Source: DATBLE01 sp963791425
GTDB taxonomy: Bacteria; Actinomycetota; Thermoleophilia; Gaiellales; Gaiellaceae
NCBI GenBank assembly: GCA_963791425.1
Contig: CAWBSE010000003.1
Coordinates: 1 to 64,000, forward strand
Direction of reading: 5' to 3'
Length of the DNA: 64,000 nucleotides
Position 1 is the stretch's first letter. Every line of letters begins with the position of its first letter. Positions 17,517 through 25,740 of the stretch are shown piece by piece. Both the position numbers and the translations under genes were made by a program. The notes under the pieces were generated by a model. That model did not search any database, was not told the origin of the DNA, and worked only from the letters and a program-made list of their open reading frames with translations.

Positions 17517-18275
17517 CTATGCGACACCTCGTGCTGCCCAGGCGTGCGCTGTCAGCAGGAATGGTGCCGTAGGGAGCTTCGCGCGACAGAGTTCCCGGAG
17601 CTGCGCTTGTTGTGCAGGGTCGAGTCCGGCGACATAGCCTCCGGCAGGTCCGACGCCGAGCGTGAGCGGCTCCCACCACTCCTCGAAGCTCGAATGTTCA
17701 ACGCGGATTGAGTGAGTCGCCTCCTCGACCTCCTCCAGTCCCGCAGCGTCGAACAACTCCGCGAGATGGCCTTCGCGAACGCCTGCGAGGTGGGACTCGT
17801 CGGCGACGTCGGGGTCGAGCTCGCGCGCCGCGTCCCAGAGCATGCTGACCGGGCCTCGGCCGCCGGCGTAGTCCCAGACCGACGCCGCCACGACACCGCG
17901 CCTCCGGGTCACACGCACCATCTCCGCCACTCCCGCCGCGGGATCCTCCATGAGAAGGATCACCAGTTGCGCCAGGGTCGCGTCGAACTCCGCGTCCTGG
18001 AACGGCAACTGCTCAGCGGCTGCACGCCGCACGTCGACGCCAGGATGACGCTCCTCCACGGCGGCGACGAAAGGCTCCGATGGATCGACGGCAGAAACCG
18101 ATGCCGCACCGAGTCGCTTGACCAACTCGGCTGTCAATGCGCCCGGGCCGCATCCGACGTCGAGCACTCGTTGACCCGCGGAGACCGTTGCGAGCTCGGC
18201 CAGCTGAGGCGCAAGCAGTCCCGAGTACCTGCCCATGTAACGGTCGTAGGCGCTGGGATCGACGGTGAAGCTCAC
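17517..18275 (-). CDS. SAM-dependent methyltransferase, paralogue of 34243 gene
   Basis: 252 residues: DPSAYDRYMGRYSGLLAPQLAEL leads into SAM motif I RVLDVGCGPGALTAEL, then SAVDPSEPFVAAVEERH, QLPFQDAEFDATLAQLVILLM and RVTRRRGVVAASVWDY. It closely parallels the methyltransferase in the catabolic run at 34243-35029 (both with DAYGRFMGR/SAYDRYMGR and VxPSEPF signatures). Start GTG 18275 follows TAGCGT at 7 bases on the minus strand, fitting a leaderless start. The substrate is unknown. Confidence 0.8.
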   Translation of the reverse strand: MSFTVDPSAYDRYMGRYSGLLAPQLAELATVSAGQRVLDVGCGPGALTAELVKRLGAASVSAVDPSEPFVAAVEERHPGVDVRRAAAEQLPFQDAEFDATLAQLVILLMEDPAAGVAEMVRVTRRRGVVAASVWDYAGGRGPVSMLWDAARELDPDVADESHLAGVREGHLAELFDAAGLEEVEEATHSIRVEHSSFEEWWEPLTLGVGPAGGYVAGLDPAQQAQLRELCRAKLPTAPFLLTAHAWAARGVA

Positions 18276-18317
18276 CGGCGGGACGCTAACGCCTATGACG
18301 CCTGACCCACCGCCAAG

Positions 18318-18340
18318 GGACATTCCCGAACACTCGGGCA
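18318..18340 (+). repeat. Type-A boundary repeat, copy 5
   Basis: GGACATTCCCG followed by AACACTCGGGCA, then GGCGAGC. Lies 42 bp upstream of the methyltransferase start. Confidence 0.82.
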
Positions 18341-18476
18341 GGCGAGCCACGTTATGTCATTGAACCGCGAGGACGGCCCGTTCCCGAGCAGCTGGACTCG
18401 TTTGCTTTGAGCGAACCGGTGCGCGTAGGCTTCGCGTACGTCGCCGACCGCCGTCCAGCGCCCGCACTTCGAGGCT

Positions 18477-18827
18477 CTAGCGGCGAAGAAGCGCGACGCG
18501 CAGCCGCCCGCCGTAGTCCGTTGTCGCCGCCGCGTTCAAGCTGCACTTCTGGAAGAACGACGTCCAGGCAACCACAAGCGTGCCCGAAGGCACCCGCTTA
18601 TCGCCGTTGCACGACAAGACGATGCTCACCTTCACCGACTTGCCCGGCGACGACGTCGCACGAACGGCAAGCGCGGTCGAGGGCGGCGCATCGGCGCTGG
18701 CGTTCGCAAACCCGGCGTAGCTGTTGGTGTCAGAGCCAGTGGCGAACACCTTCCACCCCGGCTCGGCGGCAGAAGCAACAGCACCGCCGAGAACAAACGC
18801 GGCGGCAGCGATCAACAGCGTCCTCAT
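18477..18827 (-). CDS. Small secreted protein of unknown function
   Basis: 116 residues starting MRTLLIAAAAFVLGGAVASAAEPGW, a standard Sec signal peptide with probable cleavage after ASA or SAA (residue 20-21). The mature domain contains two cysteines (VLSCNGD and FQKCSLN) likely to pair, alternating beta-type sequence (VKVSIVLSC, GTLVVAWTSFF), and ends in basic residues. A GGGAGG ribosome site precedes ATG 18827. No family recognised. The only gene in its unit. Confidence 0.62.
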   Translation of the reverse strand: MRTLLIAAAAFVLGGAVASAAEPGWKVFATGSDTNSYAGFANASADAPPSTALAVRATSSPGKSVKVSIVLSCNGDKRVPSGTLVVAWTSFFQKCSLNAAATTDYGGRLRVALLRR

Positions 18828-19424
18828 TGAGACCTCCCGAGTGCGGGCTACCGGCCCGGCGATCTTACTCCCCGGAAGCCCGAGGCCTGAGCCGCTGGTC
18901 GAAGGGACCCGGCCCGTCTCTCCGTCTGGCAGAGTGGGGTGCCTTCATCGCTCCCCCTTCCGCCTAGGGCCTCCAGGATGATGTCCCAGAGGAAGACCGC
19001 GCGGCCCTTGCCGTTTTGAGGACGGCTCCATCTACAAGCCGTCTACCGGGACAGGTCGGTACACACTGGAAGCACGTGAACACCGAGGTACGTCGTGCAC
19101 GTCCGGACGCGGACGAAGCGCACTCATGCGACTCCGCGGTACTACTGGTGACAACTTCGAGCGGCTTTGAAGACCAGCTGCGGCACCGGCCGCTGCCGCT
19201 CCAGAAACGACCCTAGCGGCCTTCGGCGCGTCTCCGGCTGCAAGCGGTCTACCACGAGCTCGCCTGCAGCTCGAGCAGAGCGGTCCTGGAGACCTGGGTT
19301 CGCACGGCCATCCGGTGACGGCGGTGACGCGGGTGACGACGCGTCCCCGGTTCCGGGGGTACAAGGTCGAGGAAGAGGACGCTCGCGCAGGGAACGGTGT
19401 TCTCATCGGACGGTACGTGGGAGG
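18828..19424. other. 597-bp gap with a type-B repeat
   Basis: No convincing reading frame on either strand. The only recognisable element is the type-B repeat at 19339-19389. The rest is of moderate complexity with no tRNA, hairpin array or promoter that can be supported. Confidence 0.5.
19339..19389 (+). repeat. Type-B boundary repeat, copy 2 (51 bp)
   Basis: Identical to 15049-15099 over all 51 bases, including the CCCCGG-TT-CCGGGG dyad and terminal GCTCGCGCA. Here it precedes the tandem cyclase gene by 35 bp. Confidence 0.85.
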
Positions 19425-20545
19425 ATGGGAACGGAAATGGTCGAGTTCCCCCGTGGAACCGTCACGTTGCTCTTCACCGACGTCTGCCGGTCGACGGAGT
19501 TGGTGAAGAGGCTTCAGGAGCAATACGCCGCGGTGCTCGCGCAGCACCGTGATCTGCTCCGCGCCTCGTTTGTCGAACACGGCGGTGTCGAGATCGACAC
19601 GCAAGGCGATGCCTTCTTCGTCGCGTTCGGCCATGCACCCGATTCGGTTGAGGCCGCCGCCGCCGCTCAGCATGCGCTGGCTGACCATGGCTGGCCGCCG
19701 GACGCTTCGATCGCCGTCCGCATGGGTCTCCACACGGGTGAGCCCTACCTCGCCGATCACGGCTACACCGGCATCGCCGTACATCGTGCGGCTCGCATAT
19801 GCAGCATCGCGCACGGCGGCCAAGTGCTGCTCTCCCGCTCGACGGCTGGGATTGTCGAAGACATCGAGATTCGGGGCGTCGGACTCCGCGATGTCGGCGA
19901 ATGTCAGCTCAAGGACTTCGATCGACCCGAACGGATCTTCCAGCTCGTGATCGAGGGGCTGCCAAGTGAGTTTCCCCTCCGCCGACGATCGACCAGCAGA
20001 TTCCGCTGAACGGCACAGTCACCGCCGTCATGGTCGAGGGACGGCGGATGATGCGGCTCGCGAATGAGCTTCCACCGGAGCATTTCGGAGCGCTTCTCAA
20101 TGAGTATCAGCGACTCCTTCAACGCCTTCTGAAGGAGGCGGGCGGGCGGGAAGTGGAGGGGGCAGGCGACTCGGTCGTCGCCGCTTTCGCAAGCGCGAGG
20201 GAGGCTGCCCTTGCCGCCGTGGCCGTTCAGCGCGGCGTCGCAGCGCACGAGTGGCCGCACGAGCTCCGCCCGACAATCAGCGTGGGGCTCCATTCGGGAG
20301 AAGCCGGAGTCGGCTGGGTCGGCCCAGCGGTGATCCGCTGCACTGAACTTTGCGACGCCGCCGAGGGCGGGCAGATCTTCCTGTCACAGGCGACGACAGC
20401 TCTGCTCGATGACGTGGACATCGGCGGGCTGTTGCTGCGTGATCTCGGCCTGCAGACGACGAGACGCACTCAGCAGACCGTGCGCGCCCACGAGCTTGTC
20501 GTCCCCGCAGCCGGGCAGGCAACTCGTCAAGAGAACCCACCGTAA
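19425..20545 (+). CDS. Tandem class III adenylate/guanylate cyclase-like protein, frameshifted
   Basis: First domain (residues about 5-175): PRGTVTLLFTDVCRSTELVKRL with a metal-binding Asp, IDTQGDAFFVAFG with the second Asp, RMGLHTGEP and VHRAARICSIAHGGQVLLS. After one missing base near 19977 a second domain follows: TVTAVMVEGRRMMRLANEL, VEGAGDSVVAAFASA, ISVGLHSGEAGVGWVGPAVIRCTELCDAAEGGQIFLS. The second lacks the first metal Asp (TAVMVEG in place of FTDVxxS), so it is probably a catalytically dead partner, though GD is kept. Corrected length is about 373 residues. ATG 19437 is an alternative start. The likely role is cyclic-nucleotide signalling. Confidence 0.72.
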
Positions 20546-20558
20546 GCCTCCACCTTCA

Positions 20559-20581
20559 GGGCATTCCCGAACACTGGCGCA
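20559..20581 (+). repeat. Type-A boundary repeat, copy 6
   Basis: GGGCATTCCCG followed by AACACTGGCGCA. The most diverged clear copy; lies after the tandem cyclase gene and before the minus-strand substrate-binding gene. Confidence 0.75.
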
Positions 20582-20627
20582 GCGTGCGGTGCTCTCGCCG
20601 GACGCGTGGGCTGGCAAACTTGGTGTT

Positions 20628-22265
20628 CTATTTCTTGCAGGCGGCGGCAATGTCCAGGCGACCGAGCACCGGCTGGAGGACGTAGCAGCCGAAGCTCCTT
20701 GAAACGAAGTCGGCTCGTGCCCCGTTTAGGAACGGAGCCCAGGGCGGGTCGTCGCGCATCATTTCCGCGTCGAGATTGGCCCAGGCCTTGCGGCGAGCCG
20801 GACCGGTCAAGCGGTCGATGGTCTCGATCTGCCGGTTGTACGACGGCTGGTCGAAGTAGGCGATGTTGTTGTTTCCCGCAGGCTTGAGGTTGTTCCCGTT
20901 CAGGAGTGGGTCGAAGTACCCGCTCGCGTCGGCGTAGTCGACGCTCCAGCGCCCGGTCACGACGTCGAAGGGTTCCCCCCGCGTACTGACCGCGGCGAAC
21001 ATGGCTGCACCGGTACCGAAGTACTTGATCTCCACGTCGATGCCGAGGCGTTTCATGTCGTACTGAAAGATTTGGGCCCAGGTGGCGAAGAAGGAGGGCG
21101 CTGTTGCCGCATAGAGGACGAGCTTCGTCGGCTTGTAGTTGGCCTTGGCAAGCAGCGCCTGGGCCTTGATCAGGCTCTCTTCGTCGACGCCGCTGAGCGG
21201 GTAGATGTTCGCATCCCGTGCCATTGCGGCCGGCAGGATCTGGTCGGTACGTTTCCCGCCCAGGTAGCCCGTTGCCCGAACCAGCGCTGGGCGGTCGATG
21301 GCCAAGTTGATCGCCTTCGCGAGTGGGATTTGGCCGGGCCCCTTGAAGGCCGGCCGATCGTGGTTGAAAGCGAAGTACCCCGTCGCAAGTGTCGAGTTGA
21401 AAAAGAACTGCCCACCACGCGTGTTGATCCTGTACTTGGCGGCGATCTCTCTGTACGCCTGGTCGGAGAGGAACTCGCACCAGTCCAACTGGTCCTGCTC
21501 GACAGCTTGACGACAGGCCTCCTGCCCTAGTCCGGCCGTCAGGACCACATGGTCGACGTTTGCGGGCCGGGACCCTTGGTAGAAGCGGTTGCGCTCGAGC
21601 ACAACCTGACGATTCGGGACGCGGGAGGCTGTGTAGTAGGGGCCCGAGCCGAGCGGGTTTCCGATCTCCGTAAGCGGGGTGTTGACCGCGATCGGACAAA
21701 AGAAGGGCATCGTCAGGCGCGAAACCAGGTCGGGCAGGAGCCTCGTCGTCCGGATCTGCAGCGTGTACGGGCCGAGCGCCCGTACACCGGAGATGGTCAG
21801 CGCCTTGCCGGCGATGACGGCATCGGCGCCCACGATGTCACGCAGGTAGCCGGCACTAACGAGAGGTGACTGGAGCTTGGGGTTGGCGTCGCGATTGAAG
21901 GCAGCAACGAAGTTTGCCGCCGTGACGCGCGCGCCTGTGTGGAAGCGGAAGGTTCGATTGAGTTGGATCGTCTGCGTCTTCCCGTCGCTGGAGACCTTGG
22001 GGAAGCTCTTGGCTATTTCCGGGACGACGATCGCTCCCTGAGGCGCCGGCTTGTCCGGGTAGTTGTATAGCTCGGCACAAGTGGCGTATTCGATCATCCA
22101 CGATTGGGGGCCATATGCGAGGGCCGGATCAACGGAGTCGACGTCGAGAATCGAGCTGAGCCGAAGCGTCCCGCCCTTCAGGGTGGGACCGCCGGACGCG
22201 ACGGCTGCCAGCAAACCGACGCCGGACGCAAGACCTACGAACGCGAGCCATGCGCGGTGCCCCAT
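20628..22265 (-). CDS. ABC transporter substrate-binding protein, family 5
   Basis: 545 residues with an N-terminal signal-like helix (WLAFVGLASGVGLLAAVASG) and the SBP_bac_5 course: GGTLRLSSILDVDSVDPAL, LAKSFPKVSSDGKTQTIQLNRTFRFHTGARVTAANFVAAF, GSGPYYTASRVPNRQVVLERN and FNHDRPAFKGPGQIPLAKAINLAIDRPALV. Such proteins bind oligopeptides or similar ligands outside the membrane. There are no permease or ATPase genes here, and the gene follows a cyclase-propeller gene by 49 bp on the same strand, so it may act as a sensor partner rather than in uptake. ATG 22265 has GGGGGTGGGAG upstream. Confidence 0.82.
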   Translation of the reverse strand: MGHRAWLAFVGLASGVGLLAAVASGGPTLKGGTLRLSSILDVDSVDPALAYGPQSWMIEYATCAELYNYPDKPAPQGAIVVPEIAKSFPKVSSDGKTQTIQLNRTFRFHTGARVTAANFVAAFNRDANPKLQSPLVSAGYLRDIVGADAVIAGKALTISGVRALGPYTLQIRTTRLLPDLVSRLTMPFFCPIAVNTPLTEIGNPLGSGPYYTASRVPNRQVVLERNRFYQGSRPANVDHVVLTAGLGQEACRQAVEQDQLDWCEFLSDQAYREIAAKYRINTRGGQFFFNSTLATGYFAFNHDRPAFKGPGQIPLAKAINLAIDRPALVRATGYLGGKRTDQILPAAMARDANIYPLSGVDEESLIKAQALLAKANYKPTKLVLYAATAPSFFATWAQIFQYDMKRLGIDVEIKYFGTGAAMFAAVSTRGEPFDVVTGRWSVDYADASGYFDPLLNGNNLKPAGNNNIAYFDQPSYNRQIETIDRLTGPARRKAWANLDAEMMRDDPPWAPFLNGARADFVSRSFGCYVLQPVLGRLDIAAACKK

Positions 22266-22314
22266 CTCCCACCCCCTTTCCGCACGATGATAGTCGGCTT
22301 GCGGCGAGTATTAC

Positions 22315-23889
22315 TCAGGAGCGCGGCTCGCCCGGGCTCGTCCAGATGGCTCCGTAGGCAACGACCATGCCGCCAGGCGACTGTCCGAGGCTGATCGTTG
22401 TCGGTCGGCTTCCGCGCAGATCGACACGAGAGATGGTGGCGTCACGGCTGTTCGCCACCCACGCTGCCCCCTCGCCGACGGCGACGTCACTCGGGCCGCG
22501 GCCGACCGTGAAGGTCTGTTTGATGGCCAACGACTGCGGATCGAGCTTCGAGAGCGTTTGACTGGAGCTGGTAGCAAACCAGGCGGCATTCCCGCCGAGT
22601 GCGACTGATGCCGTTTCTCCAGGTGCCTGAGAGGGGCCAGGGGCCGTCCCGAGCTCCTGCCCTGTCACGCTGTCGATCTTCGTAGTCCCCGACCGGCCTC
22701 CCGCCCAGATCGCGCCGCGCCCGGCGGCGAGAGAGAGGGCGTCGAGTCCGTCGATCAACTTCCGCGCTGTGCCGGTCTGCGGAGGGATACGCCAGACGCC
22801 TCCGGCCGAAGGATCGATCGCCCAGACCGCCCCGGCTCCGACGGCGAGTGGCCGCAGGCCGGAGAGAACGGGTGACTGTGCCTGTGTGCCGTATGGAATA
22901 GTCCGGCGGAGGTCGCCGACCGCGGGCCCGAGCTCGAGCACGACCTCCTTCGTGCCCCGGAGAACCGCGACCCAGACGGCTCCTTGACCTGCGGCCAGCC
23001 CAAAGGGAATTGCGCCTGCACCGACCGAGATCCCAATCCGGCTGATGACCTTGCGGGTTTCAGGATCGATCTTGACGAGCGTGCTCCCTTGCGGGTCCAC
23101 CACCCACACGCTGCCCTCGCCGGCTGCGATCAGGCTCGACTTGAAGCCGAGGTCGATCGTGTCCTCGAGCTTGTTCGATTTTGGGTCGATCACGGCGAGC
23201 GAGGTGGGCCCGACCTTGGCAGCAGTGCTTCCCCCGCCTGTGAGGAGAACAGTGGCAACGGCGGCGAGAGCTCCGACGAGAACGACGGCTCCGACAAGCA
23301 GCCATCGCTTGCGGCGCGATTGCATCGGTGCGGCCCGCACAGGGGGGAACCTCGCGGGGAGACCCTCGATGTCGAGCTGGTAGAGGCGCTCCGGGCGATC
23401 GAAGTCCTTCAGCCGATAGAAGCCGAGATCGCGCACCGCGACACCCCCGACCTCGTCCTCGACGAGCTCGCGGGTCGCACTCGAGAGCAGTACCTGGCCA
23501 CCGTGTGCCACTCCCCCGATACGCGCTGCTCGATGAACCCCGAGGCCGACGTACCGCTCGTCTCCGACCTCGGGCTCTCCGGTGTGCAGTCCCATCCGGA
23601 CACGAACCTCGGCGCCGGCAGGCCAATCGTGCTCAGCAAGAGCGCGCTGACCGGCAACGGCAGCTGCTAGAGCCGCGTTCGCGCGGGTGAACGCGAAGAA
23701 GAACGAATCACCCTGCGTGTCGACCTCGCGGCCCTCGCGAGCAGCCACCGCCTCGCGCAGGATCCGGCGGTGGACATCGAGGATCTCGCCGTACCGGTCG
23801 CCGAGTTGTCTGAGAAGCCCTGTCGAGCCCTCGATGTCCGTAAAGAGGAAGGTGACGGTTCCCCGCGGGAGCTCGATCACGCTGCGCAA
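22315..23889 (-). CDS. Membrane cyclase with extracytoplasmic beta-propeller
   Basis: 524 residues. Residues 5-175 form a class III cyclase domain (LPRGTVTFLFTDIEGSTGLLRQL, VDTQGDSFFFAFTRA, RMGLHTGEP, VHRAARIGGVAHGGQVLLS), with both metal Asp positions kept. A TM helix (RWLLVGAVVLVGALAAVATVLLT, about 205-228) follows. The rest is a YncE/NHL-like propeller of repeats such as SLIAAGEGSVWVVDPQGSTLVKIDPETRKV and PSDVAVGEGAAWVANSRDATISRVD. It probably couples an external ligand or the adjacent substrate-binding protein to cyclic nucleotide synthesis; this is inference. Confidence 0.78.
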   Translation of the reverse strand: MRSVIELPRGTVTFLFTDIEGSTGLLRQLGDRYGEILDVHRRILREAVAAREGREVDTQGDSFFFAFTRANAALAAAVAGQRALAEHDWPAGAEVRVRMGLHTGEPEVGDERYVGLGVHRAARIGGVAHGGQVLLSSATRELVEDEVGGVAVRDLGFYRLKDFDRPERLYQLDIEGLPARFPPVRAAPMQSRRKRWLLVGAVVLVGALAAVATVLLTGGGSTAAKVGPTSLAVIDPKSNKLEDTIDLGFKSSLIAAGEGSVWVVDPQGSTLVKIDPETRKVISRIGISVGAGAIPFGLAAGQGAVWVAVLRGTKEVVLELGPAVGDLRRTIPYGTQAQSPVLSGLRPLAVGAGAVWAIDPSAGGVWRIPPQTGTARKLIDGLDALSLAAGRGAIWAGGRSGTTKIDSVTGQELGTAPGPSQAPGETASVALGGNAAWFATSSSQTLSKLDPQSLAIKQTFTVGRGPSDVAVGEGAAWVANSRDATISRVDLRGSRPTTISLGQSPGGMVVAYGAIWTSPGEPRS

Positions 23890-23934
23890 GCGTGGTGCCT
23901 CGCATCTGATCTGTCAAGCGCCCCGCACGCTCAG

Positions 23935-23958
23935 GGAACATTCCCGAACACTCGCGCA
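23935..23958 (+). repeat. Type-A boundary repeat, copy 7
   Basis: GGAACATTCCCG followed by AACACTCGCGCA. Lies 46 bp upstream of the minus-strand membrane cyclase start. Confidence 0.85.
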
Positions 23959-24009
23959 CTCGACCGTTCTGCCGTCGGACGGTCGTGGAGAACCGCCCTG
24001 GGGCAGGAG

Positions 24010-24507
24010 TCAGGCAGGAATACCGGGAGGCCCGAGGATCTCGAGTCCGTACTCCGCCGCGGCGGCCATCATTGCGTCCATTGCCGGTGGCTCGACGGAG
24101 GCTGGCGGAAGGGTGAGCGATTCTGCCGGCTCAGAGAGCGCGCGCAGGAAGTTCTCGAACCCGGCGGGCTCGATCACCAGGAGGAAGCGCGCTTCTTCGG
24201 AGGTCACGGTGAAGGTGTGTGGAACGTCGCGGGGGCCGTAGACGAATGAGCCGTCAGTCGCGGTGATCACCTGACCGTCGACCCAAAAGGTCAGCTCGCC
24301 GGAGAGGACGTAGAACCACTCGTCCTCATTGTGGTGGACGTGGAGCGGTGAGCCATGGCCGCGAGGCGCCCAGTTTTCGATGACGGCGACGCGCCCTCCG
24401 GTCGTCTCCCCGGACGACTTGATCGTTGCCAGCTCGCCGAGGAACCAGCGGGCCTCTCCCTCGCCCTGCTGCATCGCGATCGGGACTGCTGGGGTTGCGT
24501 GGCTCAT
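24010..24507 (-). CDS. Cupin protein, quercetinase/oxalate-decarboxylase-like fold
   Basis: 165 residues. Cupin motif 1 is GSPLHVHHNEDEWFYVLSGELTFWVDG with the full metal set H-x-H-x4-E, and motif 2 is FVYGPRDVPHTFTVTS with the last His. Such single-domain cupins often bind Fe, Mn or Zn; the substrate is unknown. ATG 24507 follows GGAGGAGG. It forms a one-gene unit between repeats at 23935 and 24619. Unlike the other cupins in this region, all metal ligands are present, so enzymatic activity is plausible. Confidence 0.78.
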   Translation of the reverse strand: MSHATPAVPIAMQQGEGEARWFLGELATIKSSGETTGGRVAVIENWAPRGHGSPLHVHHNEDEWFYVLSGELTFWVDGQVITATDGSFVYGPRDVPHTFTVTSEEARFLLVIEPAGFENFLRALSEPAESLTLPPASVEPPAMDAMMAAAAEYGLEILGPPGIPA

Positions 24508-24618
24508 GAATACCTCCTCCGTGGCGCTTTGAGATACGTGACGTCTGATGAAGAGGAGACGCTACACCGTCGCTTCGCTCCTCGGCGATTCGGGCCCCGC
24601 GGTAACCGCAGCGTTCAG

Positions 24619-24642
24619 GCGACATTCCTGAACACTCGCGCA
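24619..24642 (+). repeat. Type-A boundary repeat, copy 8
   Basis: GCGACATTCCTG followed by AACACTCGCGCA. A short inverted repeat (GCGGT/ACCGC) lies just upstream. Confidence 0.83.
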
Positions 24643-24729
24643 AGCAGGGCTGCAGTCGCTTACCTGTGATTACCGATGTCCCAATCGGCGCTCCGCGCAA
24701 TACTGGGCGTGGAAGGTGAGGTGAGTTCG

Positions 24730-25092
24730 ATGACTGTCGCTCCCGCTCCAGGTCGCGCTTCGTTCTCAGTGTCTCCGGACGGTGCGCATGGGCGCCTGGC
24801 CCGGTGGGCCGTCGGGCTTGCGGCGGTCGTCGCACTCGCGATCGCGATGTCACTGGCCATCTTCGCCGCCGCATATGCCATCGGAGGCTCCAGCTCGACC
24901 GAAGACAACTGGGTCGGGTTCCTCGGTGGGGTCTCGCTGCTCGGCGGCTTGCCAGCCTCGCTCGTCGCGTTCGCGCTGGCCGTCGCCGCACGAACCAAGC
25001 ACGAGCGTTGGGCGCTGCTGTGGTTCCCGCTGTTCCTGTTCCCGGCGCTGCTTGCCTTCCTCGTACTCGGCGAAGCCTTCTGGTGGGAGTAG
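24730..25092 (+). CDS. Small three-TM membrane protein
   Basis: 120 residues from ATG 24730, preceded by GGTGAGG. Hydrophobic segments are WAVGLAAVVALAIAMSLAIFAAAYAI (about 26-52), FLGGVSLLGGLPASLVAFALAVAA (about 64-88) and ALLWFPLFLFPALLAFLVLGEAFW (about 94-117). The N-terminal 24 residues are polar. No family or motif is recognised. It is the only gene between repeats at 24619 and 25148. The annotation rests on hydrophobic pattern and start context only. Confidence 0.55.
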   Translation: MTVAPAPGRASFSVSPDGAHGRLARWAVGLAAVVALAIAMSLAIFAAAYAIGGSSSTEDNWVGFLGGVSLLGGLPASLVAFALAVAARTKHERWALLWFPLFLFPALLAFLVLGEAFWWE

Positions 25093-25147
25093 CCGGAAGC
25101 CGCGACCCCAGGTTGTCAGCTCAGACGTGCAAGAGCCAACGGCTCAA

Positions 25148-25171
25148 GGAACATTCCTGAACACTCGCGCA
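25148..25171 (+). repeat. Type-A boundary repeat, copy 9
   Basis: GGAACATTCCTG followed by AACACTCGCGCA, then GGCGGG. Last recognisable copy; none is seen in the core-genome part of the window beyond it. A GAGCC/GGCTC inverted repeat lies just upstream. Confidence 0.85.
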
Positions 25172-25182
25172 GGCGGGCGTAC

Positions 25183-25551
25183 TTACTCTCGGTCACGAGG
25201 CCGAAAGCCCGAACAGAGCAGATCAGCGCGTTCGATGAGGCCGCCGGCCAGCATGCAGTAGAGGTGCTGCTCAACGACGTAGGGCTCGCCGTCTTCGACG
25301 CCTTCGAACCTGTACGCGACGTGGAGGCGGTCGCCGACCTCCTCCGTCCGCGACTCGACGAGATCGAGCTCGGTCGAGTCGGCGAACCAGCCGGCGATGA
25401 GCGCCGCGGTGTCCTCGGCCCCGGTGCGCTCGCGGAAGCCCGGCGGGAGGAGCGCCCGAAACTCGACTCCGGGCCTGAAGCACGCCGCGATCGCCGACTC
25501 GTCCTGAGCGGCGACCGCCTCCACGAACCGTTCCCCGATCGAAGGCGCCAC
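25183..25551 (-). CDS. SnoaL-like (NTF2 fold) protein
   Basis: 122 residues starting APSIGERFVEAVAAQDESAIAACFRPGVEFRALLPPGFRERTGAEDTAALIAGWFAD and ending HVAYRFEGVEDGEPYVVEQHLYCMLAGGLIERADLLCSGFR. This is the cone-shaped NTF2/SnoaL arrangement of helices then curved sheet, used by isomerases, polyketide cyclases and many proteins of unknown role. GTG 25551 follows TAGACT (25558-25563 on the reverse strand) at 6 bases, so the mRNA is probably leaderless. Last one-gene unit of the array. Confidence 0.75.
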   Translation of the reverse strand: MAPSIGERFVEAVAAQDESAIAACFRPGVEFRALLPPGFRERTGAEDTAALIAGWFADSTELDLVESRTEEVGDRLHVAYRFEGVEDGEPYVVEQHLYCMLAGGLIERADLLCSGFRPRDRE

Positions 25552-25557
25552 GTGGCG

Positions 25558-25563
25558 AGTCTA
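25558..25563 (-). promoter_or_regulatory. -10 box TAGACT of SnoaL-like gene
   Basis: TAGACT ends 6 bases before the GTG start at 25551, placing a transcription start at or next to the start codon. Same spacing as purD and purM. Confidence 0.55.
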
Positions 25564-25740
25564 GGGCTCACCAGGATGGCTCGGCGCGTCTCATTTCTCG
25601 GGCGCCCATAAGCGGACCGTCGCAGTGTCTTTACTAACGCTTACGCAAGGAGCGCTCCTTACGCCTGATGTGCTCCGACGCTCTTACAGGTAGATGTCGG
25701 GCCTGAGCTCACTCTTGCCTGACTCGGGTTCCGTGATCCG

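Noticed and set aside
14134..25171. Classical integron with attC sites
   Set aside because: The conserved boundary is only about 24 bp, lacks clear RYYYAAC/GTTRRRY core pairs at both ends, and no integrase gene is in the window. Kept as a cassette-like array of unknown mechanism.
14134..25171. CRISPR array
   Set aside because: Repeats are 0.5-3.4 kb apart with genes between them, not regular 30-40 bp spacers, and no cas genes are present.
14134..25171. LexA or response-regulator operators (GAACATTC-CT-GAACACTC looks like a direct repeat with 10-bp period)
   Set aside because: Conservation extends through CGCGCA beyond any such site, orientation is fixed regardless of gene strand, and several copies lie at gene 3' ends.
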